This document shows positions 1-7,739 of a stretch of 64,000 bases of DNA, piece after piece; position 1 is the stretch's first letter, and the number at the start of each line of letters is the position of its first letter. The stretch is from assembly GCA_964583335.1 (NCBI GenBank), contig CAZOVG010000008.1, forward strand, positions 62,001 through 126,000. Direction: 5' to 3'. The notes beneath the pieces are model-generated. The model saw nothing but the letters and a program-made list of their open reading frames with translations, was not told the DNA's origin and made no database searches. This stretch comes from JAGNKE01 sp964583335 (lineage in GTDB: Bacteria; Pseudomonadota; Alphaproteobacteria; Micavibrionales; Micavibrionaceae). Position numbers and translations under genes: made by a program.

Positions 1-245
1 AATTCGGCGACTACACCCGTGGCCCCCGCATCGTGACGGCGGAAACCAAAAAGGAAATGAAGAAAATCCTTGAGGAGATCCAGTCCGGCAAGTTCGTGGA
101 GGAATTCATGGGCGGCAACAAGGAAGGCATCAACCGCCTCAAGGAGCTCCGCGCGGCCGAAGCCCAGCACGACATCGAAAAGGTCGGCGGCGAACTCCGC
201 GCCATGATGCCGTGGATCGGTAAAAACAAGCTGGTTAAAGACTAA
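1..245 (+). CDS. ilvC: Ketol-acid reductoisomerase, C-terminal fragment
   Basis: About 80 C-terminal residues are visible; the gene begins left of the window, with codons in frame from base 3. The residues FGDYTRGPRIV followed by KEMKKILEEIQSGKFVEEF are the characteristic C-terminal helical domain of IlvC, the NADPH-dependent enzyme that isomerises and reduces acetohydroxyacids in valine, leucine and isoleucine synthesis. The ending PWI..NKLVKD is also typical for the family. A strong hairpin-plus-U-tract terminator follows the stop codon at once, so this is the end of its transcript. Identification is by recognition of the conserved C-terminus; the catalytic Rossmann domain is outside the window. 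Confidence 0.93.
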   Translation, partial: FGDYTRGPRIVTAETKKEMKKILEEIQSGKFVEEFMGGNKEGINRLKELRAAEAQHDIEKVGGELRAMMPWIGKNKLVKD

Positions 246-274
246 CCGACTGTTTCCATTAAGATATTTTACAA

Positions 275-300
275 AAACCCTCCCCTGCGGAGGGTTTTTT
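275..300 (+). terminator. Rho-independent terminator after ilvC
   Basis: A perfect 6-bp stem CCCTCC/GGAGGG (278-283 with 289-294) with a 5-nt loop is flanked by an A run and followed by six T residues. Confidence 0.9.
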
Positions 301-372
301 CATAAATCATTGCCTCAAAACCCCCGCCTTCTGTATGATAGACGGATAAAAAGAGGCCCAAGGGGTTAAGCG

Positions 373-1968
373 GTGGCGGAAGAAAACGAACAAGTAGCGG
401 CGGCGCCCAGCCCGTGGGAAGTCTACCGGGGGCGGGAGGGCTATAACCGCATGCTCTCCGAAATCCGCGAATCCCTCTACGCCCAAATCCCCGAAGCACG
501 CGGCTCCGTTGAAATCTTCGACCATTTGGCCGACCCCGACCGCGAGATCGCCCGCATCGCCCGCACCTTCGGCATGTCCGTCGAAGACCTTCACAAGGCG
601 ATGGGCTACAACGACTACGAGGAATTCAAAAAGGAATTGGGCGGCCAGATGATCGACGCGCACCTGCCCGACGGCCGCTATATCGCGATCTCCGCCGCAT
701 GGGACCCCGACAACGACTACGGCGGCGCCGAAAACATGAGCTTCCCGGATATCCAGCGCCACGCCCGCATCATCATCCACGAAGCCCTGCACGGCCTCGA
801 CCCGCAACTCCGAAGCGGCCAGCGCCCCGGCGAGGCCGGCTGGGTCATCGGCGCCATGCTGAACACCCGCTCCGCCGAGATGTTCGCCGATATCGGCGCG
901 CAAAACCTGCTCCTGCGCAACGGCGACCGGGCGGAGAACACGCATCGCCTCATGACGAACTACGACACGGCGGCCGCCTTCGGCTCGCCCTACTCCACGG
1001 ATATCTTCGCCGGGGCCCTGACCCGCTACGACAACGGCCCCTATATGCAGCAGCTCCTGAACGAATACCCCGATGGCCGGGGCCTCCAGAATTTCCGCCT
1101 CGAAGGCTGGCGCGAGACGATCGACAAGGTTGACCGGTTGCGCGCAACCGGAAACCCCGAAATCTCAATCGACGGGATGATCCGCAACTACGCGCAAACT
1201 TCGTCCTTCCAGTCCGTCTACCGCGTTAAGATCGAGGAGCTGGAGGCCAAGCTTGAGCCCATGCGTGAAGCCCTGCTCAAGGATACCAGTTTCGACAATC
1301 TCCGCGACTTCGCCGAATATTATCTGGACGACATGAATTTCCGGGGTTGGCACGACGGCTCCATGAACCGGGCGAACTTCTCCCCCGAATTCAGGACGGC
1401 CCTCAAGGCCGTCTACGACGCCAAAATCGAACTCTGCGCGTGGATGGAAAACAACCGCGACCTCTTCCCCGACGCCGCCCGCGTCGCCTCCGCCACGCGC
1501 TATATGGTGGGCTACAGCAATACCCATGTTTCGACGCCGCCGCCCACCACCGCCGAACTGACCAACGACATGCTGATGGCCCGCAACTGGCTGCGCCTTA
1601 AGGAAACCGGAGATACGTTCTATCAATACGCCGCGCGCGATTTCGCCGAAGCCGCCGAAATGACCGAATATCAGGCCTTCGAGCGCAGCGGCGAAGGCGG
1701 AGAATTTAACGATTATTCCCGCCACGAGATCATGCGGCAACTCTTCGAATCCAACCCCGGACTGGCGCAGGCCGTAAGCCGTGGCGTGCCGCTGCGCGAC
1801 CTCATAACGGTTGACCGCGTGAACCCCGACAATCTGAATGACGACATATACGGCGTGGTCTCGAATATGGATGAAGTCATCGCCCGCCACACCCGCCCGC
1901 AAACCGCCCCCGCAGAAAACGCGCCCGAGCCTCAAGTGGCCCCTTTACAACCGCCCGCAAAACCGTAA
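373..1968 (+). CDS. Putative zincin-like metallopeptidase domain protein
   Basis: A 531-residue protein read from a GTG start at 373; no better upstream start is apparent. No signal peptide or membrane segment is visible, so it is probably cytoplasmic. Residues 136-140 read HEALH in the context ARIIIHEALHGLDP, which matches the HExxH zinc-binding and catalytic motif. A downstream SAEMFAD segment has a Glu near residue 169 that could be the third zinc ligand. The rest is hydrophilic and helical, with an acidic, Pro-rich C-terminal tail. I do not recognise a named family. The downstream transporter genes lie on the same strand 50 bp away, but no functional link is obvious. An active protease is an inference from the motif only. 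Confidence 0.72.
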   Translation: MAEENEQVAAAPSPWEVYRGREGYNRMLSEIRESLYAQIPEARGSVEIFDHLADPDREIARIARTFGMSVEDLHKAMGYNDYEEFKKELGGQMIDAHLPDGRYIAISAAWDPDNDYGGAENMSFPDIQRHARIIIHEALHGLDPQLRSGQRPGEAGWVIGAMLNTRSAEMFADIGAQNLLLRNGDRAENTHRLMTNYDTAAAFGSPYSTDIFAGALTRYDNGPYMQQLLNEYPDGRGLQNFRLEGWRETIDKVDRLRATGNPEISIDGMIRNYAQTSSFQSVYRVKIEELEAKLEPMREALLKDTSFDNLRDFAEYYLDDMNFRGWHDGSMNRANFSPEFRTALKAVYDAKIELCAWMENNRDLFPDAARVASATRYMVGYSNTHVSTPPPTTAELTNDMLMARNWLRLKETGDTFYQYAARDFAEAAEMTEYQAFERSGEGGEFNDYSRHEIMRQLFESNPGLAQAVSRGVPLRDLITVDRVNPDNLNDDIYGVVSNMDEVIARHTRPQTAPAENAPEPQVAPLQPPAKP

Positions 1969-2017
1969 AGTCGGAACTCGGCGGAAAGCCGTCACAAGAC
2001 GGCAAAAAGTTTGCGGC

Positions 2018-2932
2018 ATGACCACCCTGACCCAGCAAGACCCACCCAGCGACCGGCTCGTCCCGGCGGTGCTCTATGCGATTGTCGCGCATCTGATGTT
2101 CGTCATCATGGGCGCCACCGCCAAATACCTCTCTCAGACCCATCACGTGGTCGAGGTCGCCTTCTTCCGCAACCTTTTCGTCGTGATCCCCTTCTTCGCG
2201 ATACTGGTCCTGAGCCGCCGCCTCGATCTGCTGAAAACCGGGCGGCCCGTAACCGTGGCCATCCGCGCGATCGTCGGCTCGCTCAGCCTCATCGTCACCT
2301 TCGGCGCGCAATCGCTTCTGCCGCTCTCCAACGCCACGGTGCTGCTGTATATGTCCACCCTGCTCACCCCCGCCTTCGCCTATATCTTTTTAAAGGAACG
2401 CGTCGGCGCCCACCGCTGGGCAGCCATCATCGTGGGGATGAGCGGCGTTCTGGTCATCGCGGCGCCCAGCAGCCAGATCAGCGCCATCGGCCTCCTGCTC
2501 GCCCTGTTCGCGGCCACGCTGCACGCGTCGATGTATACGATGCTCCGCCACCTCAAAAGCGAAAACGCCATCACCGTGACCTTCTATTTCGTCCTCGCGG
2601 GCATGATTATTCCGGGCCTGCTTCTGCCCTGGTTCGCCAAGGGCATCGCGCTGGAGGAAGCCTGGCTGTTCTTCCTTGTCGGCGCATCCGGCGGCTTCGC
2701 GCAACTGGCCCTGACCAACGCCTATAAATACGCCCCGGCCTCCTTCATCACGCCCTTCGCCTATACCTCCCTGCTCTGGAGCACGCTGCTGGATATGCTC
2801 ATCTGGCACCACGCCCCCGGCCAGTCCGTCTTCACCGGCGCGACCATCATCATCGCGGCGCAGCTTTATATCCTCCACCGCGAGCGCGTGAACCGCCAGA
2901 AGACCACCCACCTCAAGAGCGAGATCCCCTGA
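2018..2932 (+). CDS. EamA/DMT-family transporter (first of a tandem pair)
   Basis: A 304-residue, very hydrophobic protein with about ten predicted membrane helices and two EamA-type halves (about residues 15-145 and 155-295). The segment HVVEVAFFRNLFVVIPF resembles the conserved region at the start of EamA domains. The family exports metabolites such as amino acids or nucleosides through the inner membrane; the substrate cannot be read from sequence. The open frame extends back to 1838 inside the preceding gene, but the ATG at 2018 directly precedes the first hydrophobic helix and is the likely start. The stop lies one base before the ATG of a paralogue, so the two are probably co-translated and may form a heteromeric or redundant pair. 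Confidence 0.88.
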   Translation: MTTLTQQDPPSDRLVPAVLYAIVAHLMFVIMGATAKYLSQTHHVVEVAFFRNLFVVIPFFAILVLSRRLDLLKTGRPVTVAIRAIVGSLSLIVTFGAQSLLPLSNATVLLYMSTLLTPAFAYIFLKERVGAHRWAAIIVGMSGVLVIAAPSSQISAIGLLLALFAATLHASMYTMLRHLKSENAITVTFYFVLAGMIIPGLLLPWFAKGIALEEAWLFFLVGASGGFAQLALTNAYKYAPASFITPFAYTSLLWSTLLDMLIWHHAPGQSVFTGATIIIAAQLYILHRERVNRQKTTHLKSEIP

Positions 2933-2933
2933 C

Positions 2934-3839
2934 ATGGGCGAGCCGAAGAAAGATCACCTTCTCGCCGCCGTCGGCTTTGCGCTGTTCAACGCCCTGATGC
3001 TCTCGGGCATGAGCCTGTTCGCCAAGCTCCTGCGCGAATATTTCGGCGCGTTCGAGGTGACGTTCTTCCGCAACATCGTCTCGCTGGTTGCCCTGTTCGC
3101 GTGGCTGTTCTTCGCAAGAAAGCTCTATATCCTGAAAACCGACCGCCCCCTCTCCCATATGCTGCGCAGCCTGATCGGCACCATCGGGATTGTATTGGGC
3201 GCGCAGGCGCTCGGCATGATGCCGCTGGCCGAAACCACGATCCTGCTCTTCACCTCGCCGCTCTTCGTCGTGCTGATGTCCTACCCCGTTCTGGGCGAGC
3301 GCGTGGGAATCTACCGCCTCAGCGCCGTATTCATCGGCTTTATCGGCGTGATCATCATGGCCAGCCCCTCCGGCTCGGCGCAGGCGCTGCCCCTGCTCGG
3401 AATTATCACGGGCCTGTGCTGGGGCCTGTCCTCGGGCATGGTCGATATCTGCCTGCGCTGGATCGGCAAGACAGAAAACGCAACGACGACGACTTTCTAC
3501 TTCACCCTCTTCGGCGCCATCGTCTGCGGCATGCACTGGCCGTTCGCAGAGGTGCAGCCCGGCGGCTTTTCATGGAACAGCGCCCTCCTGATCGCGGGGC
3601 TGGGCGCGACGGGCCTGCTCTCCCTTCTGGCGAAATCGCAAAGCTTCCGCCTCGGCGAGGCCGCCACCATCGCCCCCATTTCCTACACCATGATCATCTG
3701 GGCGATGCTGTTCGATTATCTTCTGTGGGACCGCGTGCCGACCACCAACGTCCTCGCCGGCGCCGCGATCATCGTGGGGAGTAATCTGTTTATTTTGTAT
3801 CGGGAGATCACGCTGAAAAAGCGGCAACAGTCACCTTAA
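2934..3839 (+). CDS. EamA/DMT-family transporter (second of a tandem pair)
   Basis: A 301-residue protein with about ten hydrophobic segments. It is clearly paralogous to the gene just upstream: both share FFRN.V near residue 45, PL..T.LL near residue 100 and a matching second half. It starts one base after the preceding stop, which indicates translational coupling. The likely role is export of small metabolites across the inner membrane, with unknown substrate. A charged KKRQQ tail ends the protein. The side-by-side arrangement suggests a gene duplication followed by divergence. Confidence 0.88.
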   Translation: MGEPKKDHLLAAVGFALFNALMLSGMSLFAKLLREYFGAFEVTFFRNIVSLVALFAWLFFARKLYILKTDRPLSHMLRSLIGTIGIVLGAQALGMMPLAETTILLFTSPLFVVLMSYPVLGERVGIYRLSAVFIGFIGVIIMASPSGSAQALPLLGIITGLCWGLSSGMVDICLRWIGKTENATTTTFYFTLFGAIVCGMHWPFAEVQPGGFSWNSALLIAGLGATGLLSLLAKSQSFRLGEAATIAPISYTMIIWAMLFDYLLWDRVPTTNVLAGAAIIVGSNLFILYREITLKKRQQSP

Positions 3840-3849
3840 GATTAACCTG

Positions 3850-3963
3850 TTAAATCCCGGCTCCAAACCGCTCAGTGAGAACTTTGTCAAATTCAGGAAT
3901 TTTCTCTTTTGCATACTCATCTATGCAGCCAAAGAGGGCGGAGAAGAGGCAAACCAAACTCAA
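3850..3963 (-). CDS. Tiny putative lipoprotein
   Basis: A 37-codon frame beginning 12 bases after the stop of the EF-hand gene. Its first residues, SLVCLFSALFGC, form a hydrophobic stretch ending in a lipobox-like LFGC. A short hydrophilic segment (IDEYAKEKIPEFDKVL) follows, and the stop is TAA. The start is not an ATG: TTG at 3963 is the best candidate, and an ATT codon just before it is possible. The same frame is open back to the preceding gene's TAG through KKSI, which would make a classic lipoprotein n-region. It may therefore be the detached 3' part of a longer frame. Coding is inferred from the signal-like composition only; family unknown. Confidence 0.42.
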   Translation of the reverse strand: MSLVCLFSALFGCIDEYAKEKIPEFDKVLTERFGAGI

Positions 3964-3975
3964 AATGGACTTCTT

Positions 3976-5751
3976 CTAATCACAGGCCGGGCTTTTATCC
4001 ACGATCTCTCCTGCCTCTTCGATCATCACGCAGGATTGCCCTGGGTTGCCTTCGGGAACCTTAACGCCCGCAGGAACGACGAACTTTACGGAATTCGCCC
4101 CGCCGTTAAATCCCGGCGGGAATCTAAGCATCTGCTTCGTGACAAGAAACTCCTTCTTGCTTATTTTGATGAGGACACCCTCGGAAACAAGCTTTGCTAT
4201 GCCAGCCATCTGCGGTAAAATCTGATAATTCTCTGCAGGCATATCGGAAACTACCCTAGAAGCATCTAATTCAGCTAATCCTCCAGGATAATCACTCAAA
4301 AAGATATCCCATAACTCTTTATCATAGCCCGGCGGAGTGGGTATTTTATAGGGGTTATATGAGTTTCTGTGCCTGTTAGAAAGTGTATGACTTTTTTCCT
4401 GCAGCTTTTGCCGTTTTTGCACAAGGTCTTCAGACTCCGATGAAGCGGTTAGTCCGGGCTCAATCGGATTGGGTGCAGCTGGGGCGTGGCTATCCTGAGC
4501 AACACTTGGGATCGGAGTAAAGCTAACGTCGCCTTGAGATATCACGATATCACGCACATTTCCTGTGCGTAGGAAATTAGGAAACCTTCCCATTAACATC
4601 CTGATTTTGCCGCGGACGCGCCAAAGTTCGTGCCCTTCATTAAAATGAGGAAAGCATCTCTGCGACAGGAAGGACACCCGATCCCTAGGAATACCGGTAA
4701 CGCCGCTGCCGGATTTTTCGTTTTCATTTTGGTAATGACTGCTGACACTGACATGCTTGATCGCATCCGTATGCCCCGTAAAGCGCCATATTATGGGATC
4801 GCTGCTGCTAACGACAAGGTAAAGGGGATTTTTGTTATCCTGTACGTTTACGTTTACGGCCCTTGTCACCTGCTCCTGTCCCATAGCCGTAACCGTGGAA
4901 AGGGCTAACCCCTTAATCACGCCTATCCCCAACAAAGTTAGGTCTTTTGAAACAGGTTCAAGTCTGCAGGAACTGTCGGCCGTGCGGTCTGATAGGCCAT
5001 ACATCGCAACAACTTTGGAGTAGATTTCTCGCTCCTCCACATCGACGTATCCGTCAGCGTTCTTATCAAAAAACGCATACACGGAAAGCGCCTGCTCCTC
5101 CAGCTCCCGCGCTGTTAATTGTCCGTCCTTGTTGGGATCGAGAAAAAGATACTGCTCATACTGCCCTGTCTCACGTTCAAGAGCTTTTCTTTCATCTTGT
5201 AAACCGAGCGTTCCCATCTCTTGATAGGAGAGAACCAGATCTTTATTGACATCAAATTCACGAAAATACTCGCGGCGCTGGTCCACAATACGCTTCTTTT
5301 CTTCTTCTATTTTTTTCTGATCCAAACGACCACCGAACTGCGTGTTTCTCGCTTGCTCAGAGGATATGCTATCCCATTCCTGAAGCGTTACTTGCGCATC
5401 AAGATTGTTATCGTTGTTAAGTAGCTGGAAAAGCTGTTTCCTTCTTGCTTGAAGGAGGGCCGCTTCTTTCTTCTTAGCAAGATCGTCCTGCGTAAGGCTG
5501 TAAGCCTCGCCGCCGTTCGTCCTTAAAAATTTCATGACTCGCGTCATATACTCTTCCTTGGCGATAGGCTGGAGCAGGAGATTGCGTAGGACCGCCGGCA
5601 TGGAAACCATTTCTTCTGCAATCCGGTCGAAAGCCTCTTGCTCTTCCTGCGTCAGAGGCTCGTCAAGTATCCGAGGATTATGAGGATCGATTGCAAAAAC
5701 CGAAGAAAATGACAAAAATGTGACTAAAAATGTAAATAATACAAACCGCAT
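3976..5751 (-). CDS. Secreted EF-hand calcium-binding protein
   Basis: A 591-residue protein with a signal peptide (about 1-20, cut after VFA). A Glu/Lys-rich helical region follows, then three good EF-hand loops: DVNKDLVLSYQE at 167-178, DPNKDGQLTARE at 205-216 and DKNADGYVDVEE at 229-240, with a degenerate one near 112-125. The remaining 350 residues have no recognisable domain and end in a Cys-containing tail. It probably acts in the periplasm or outside the cell as a calcium-responsive protein. The region is visibly more AT-rich than the flanking genes, which suggests acquisition from elsewhere. It sits immediately left of the mobile element and could belong to an older insertion at the same place. 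Confidence 0.75.
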   Translation of the reverse strand: MRFVLFTFLVTFLSFSSVFAIDPHNPRILDEPLTQEEQEAFDRIAEEMVSMPAVLRNLLLQPIAKEEYMTRVMKFLRTNGGEAYSLTQDDLAKKKEAALLQARRKQLFQLLNNDNNLDAQVTLQEWDSISSEQARNTQFGGRLDQKKIEEEKKRIVDQRREYFREFDVNKDLVLSYQEMGTLGLQDERKALERETGQYEQYLFLDPNKDGQLTARELEEQALSVYAFFDKNADGYVDVEEREIYSKVVAMYGLSDRTADSSCRLEPVSKDLTLLGIGVIKGLALSTVTAMGQEQVTRAVNVNVQDNKNPLYLVVSSSDPIIWRFTGHTDAIKHVSVSSHYQNENEKSGSGVTGIPRDRVSFLSQRCFPHFNEGHELWRVRGKIRMLMGRFPNFLRTGNVRDIVISQGDVSFTPIPSVAQDSHAPAAPNPIEPGLTASSESEDLVQKRQKLQEKSHTLSNRHRNSYNPYKIPTPPGYDKELWDIFLSDYPGGLAELDASRVVSDMPAENYQILPQMAGIAKLVSEGVLIKISKKEFLVTKQMLRFPPGFNGGANSVKFVVPAGVKVPEGNPGQSCVMIEEAGEIVDKSPACD

Positions 5752-5869
5752 ACTCTTGTCCTTGGCCTAAAAATATCAAGCTCATAAAAACATAATTGAG
5801 TAAGCCAGTACAAAATAATTATAAGCCTTCAAACGCTTTATACTGAGGCTTAAAAGTACCGTAATATCG

Positions 5870-5976
5870 CAAATGGCGCACCTCGAAGGAGAGACTTCGA
5901 ACGCGCTTTTCGAGGAATTAGCCAACTGGAACCACCAACTTCAAGATAATAACGTCCAGTTCGAGGAGCCGTCCCC
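5870..5976. other. Left element end: candidate attL remnant and/or oriT
   Basis: This gap lies just upstream of mobC. Bases 5872-5903 share, in the same order, the blocks AATGGCGC, CTCG, AGGA and TTCGAAC with the 3' part of the tRNA-Arg at 23593 onward, so it could be a decayed copy of the displaced tRNA end. The same stretch holds an inverted repeat CCTCGAA (5881-5887) / TTCGAGG (5909-5915). Such repeats beside mobC-relaxase genes are common at transfer origins. Both readings are inferences, and no functional tRNA can be folded here. Confidence 0.35.
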
Positions 5977-6438
5977 ATGACCGGCTCCCCCCATCCGATC
6001 AAACCACCATCCCTTGTGCCCACCTTTCGGGTTGCCGCGTCCGGGGAAGCTGAACCGCCTCGCAAACGCGCTCCCAAGGACCGGCCTTTCTGCCTCCGCC
6101 TGACCCGTGCCGAACGGGAACGGCTGGAAGAAGAGGCCGGGACCATGCCGCTCGGGGCCTATATCCGGGAACGGCTCTTCGGGGCGAACTCCGCCCCGCG
6201 CCGCAAGCGCCGCCGTCCCGCTGTCGATCAAACCGGGCTGGCTAAGGTGCTCGGGATGCTGGGAGCCTCAAGACTGGCTGCGAACGTCAACCAGCTCGCT
6301 AAGGCCGCAAAGCTCGGCCTGATCGCCGGGACTGCGCCTGAACTCATCAAGCAAATCATGGATGCCTGCGAGGATATCCGCACCATGCGCAACGCGCTGC
6401 TGTCCGCCTTGGGCATGTCCTTGGAGGATGGTCCGTGA
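5977..6438 (+). CDS. mobC: Mobilization accessory protein MobC-like
   Basis: A 153-residue basic protein with a disordered N-terminus, then the ribbon-helix-helix-like CLRLTRAERERLEEEAG. The family signature LGASRLAANVNQLAKA sits at about residues 96-111. MobC proteins bind the transfer origin next to the nick site and help the relaxase open the DNA. The gene overlaps the relaxase start (GTGA), the usual arrangement for a co-translated relaxosome pair. It would act in the cytoplasm as part of the relaxosome of this element. An alternative reading as a generic RHH repressor is less likely given the neighbour. Confidence 0.85.
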   Translation: MTGSPHPIKPPSLVPTFRVAASGEAEPPRKRAPKDRPFCLRLTRAERERLEEEAGTMPLGAYIRERLFGANSAPRRKRRRPAVDQTGLAKVLGMLGASRLAANVNQLAKAAKLGLIAGTAPELIKQIMDACEDIRTMRNALLSALGMSLEDGP

Positions 6439-7697
6439 TCTTCGTCGGGAGCCAGCGCAGCGGTGCCAAAGACCTCGCCCTTCATCTGATGAAGGAGGAG
6501 AACGATCACGTCACAATCCATGAAGTCCGGGGCTTTGCCTCGGAAGACCTGCTCTCCGCCCTTCGGGAAGCTGAAGCGCTCTCCAAGGGCACACGATGCA
6601 AGCAATATCTCTTCTCGCTGTCCCTCAATCCGCCGCCTATTGAGGTGGTCGATACGCAAACCTTCGAAGCCGCCATCGACCGCGCCGAAGAGAAGCTAGG
6701 GCTTACAGGCCAACCCCGCGCCATCGTCTTCCATGAGAAGGAAGGCCGCCGCCATGCTCACGCGGTCTGGAGCCGGATAGATGCGGATGAAATGCGCGCC
6801 GTCCCGCTCCCCTTCACGCACCGCAAGCTGCTCGACCTCTCGCGCGAACTCTATCTTGAACATGGGTGGCGGATGCCGGACGGGCTGGCCAAGTCCGGCG
6901 CGCGCGATCCGGTGAATTTCTCCCTCGCCGAATGGCAACAGGCCAAACGCGCCGCTTCCGATCCCAAGACCATTAAGTTCGCTTTCAAGGAGGCGTGGGC
7001 CATCTCGGACTCCAAGGCCAGCATCGTTCAGGCGCTCAAAGAACGCGGCTTCATCCTCGCCCGAGGCGACCGGAGAGGCTTTGTCGCCATCGACCGCCAA
7101 GGGGAAGTCTATGCGCTTGCTCGCTGGACCGGCCTCAAAACCAAAGACGTGAAGGCAAGGCTGAGCGATCCCAAAGACTTGCCCACAGTCGAAGAGGCGC
7201 AAGCCCAGAACGCGCGGGAAATGACCCCGGCGCTCGAACGGCTCCGCACTGAGCTGGAAGCCAAGCGCGCACAGGCCAAGGAGGCCGCGCAGCAGCAACG
7301 CATCGCGCTGGTCAAACGTCAGAAGGCCGAACGCCATGCGCTCGAAACCAAACAGGAAGCGCGGCTGATTGCTGAAACTAAAGACCGGCAATCCCGTTTC
7401 CGGTCGGGCTTGTCGGGCCTATGGGACCGACTGCGCGGCGAACATGCAAAGATCAGGGATCGCAACGCGCTCGAAGCCTATGACTCCCTCCTACGCGACC
7501 GGCAGGAAAGGGATGCGCTGATTGCCGCGCATCTCGATCAGCGCGGAAGCCTGAAACTCCTGCAATCCAAGGAGGCCGAACGGTTTGAGCAGATCGAACG
7601 CGATCTTAAGCGCGATAGAGAGCACATTTCCTCCTTAGACGGACGCACAAAAAACGACGCAATTTCGAGACTGTCATTTGATCGAACAATTGGATAA
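6435..7697 (+). CDS. Relaxase/mobilization nuclease (MOBP-like)
   Basis: A 420-residue protein starting at a GTG that overlaps the mobC stop. The N-terminal half contains HEVRGF, the stretch YLFSLSLNPP, and the metal-binding histidine motif FHEKEGRRHAHAVWSRID (His100, His107, His109). Together these mark the relaxase family that nicks one strand at oriT and stays bound to its 5' end. A middle region (residues 180-245, with GFILARGDRRGFVAIDRQG) is shared by alphaproteobacterial relaxases of this kind. The C-terminal third is a long charged coiled coil. The catalytic tyrosine is not obvious by eye. With mobC and the coupling ATPase at 19.5 kb it supplies DNA processing for transfer. Confidence 0.9.
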   Translation: MIFVGSQRSGAKDLALHLMKEENDHVTIHEVRGFASEDLLSALREAEALSKGTRCKQYLFSLSLNPPPIEVVDTQTFEAAIDRAEEKLGLTGQPRAIVFHEKEGRRHAHAVWSRIDADEMRAVPLPFTHRKLLDLSRELYLEHGWRMPDGLAKSGARDPVNFSLAEWQQAKRAASDPKTIKFAFKEAWAISDSKASIVQALKERGFILARGDRRGFVAIDRQGEVYALARWTGLKTKDVKARLSDPKDLPTVEEAQAQNAREMTPALERLRTELEAKRAQAKEAAQQQRIALVKRQKAERHALETKQEARLIAETKDRQSRFRSGLSGLWDRLRGEHAKIRDRNALEAYDSLLRDRQERDALIAAHLDQRGSLKLLQSKEAERFEQIERDLKRDREHISSLDGRTKNDAISRLSFDRTIG

Positions 7698-7739
7698 TTT
7701 CACTAGCTCGGCAAGCGTTTCACTATTCTGGCCGCGAAT

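Noticed and set aside
1838..2017. N-terminal extension of the first EamA transporter
   Set aside because: It overlaps the HEALH protein gene and reads as Arg/Pro-rich low-complexity sequence; the ATG at 2018 fits the first helix.
5871..5903. Functional tRNA at the left element end
   Set aside because: No T stem or acceptor pairing can be formed; only short blocks match the tRNA 3' end, so at best it is a remnant.
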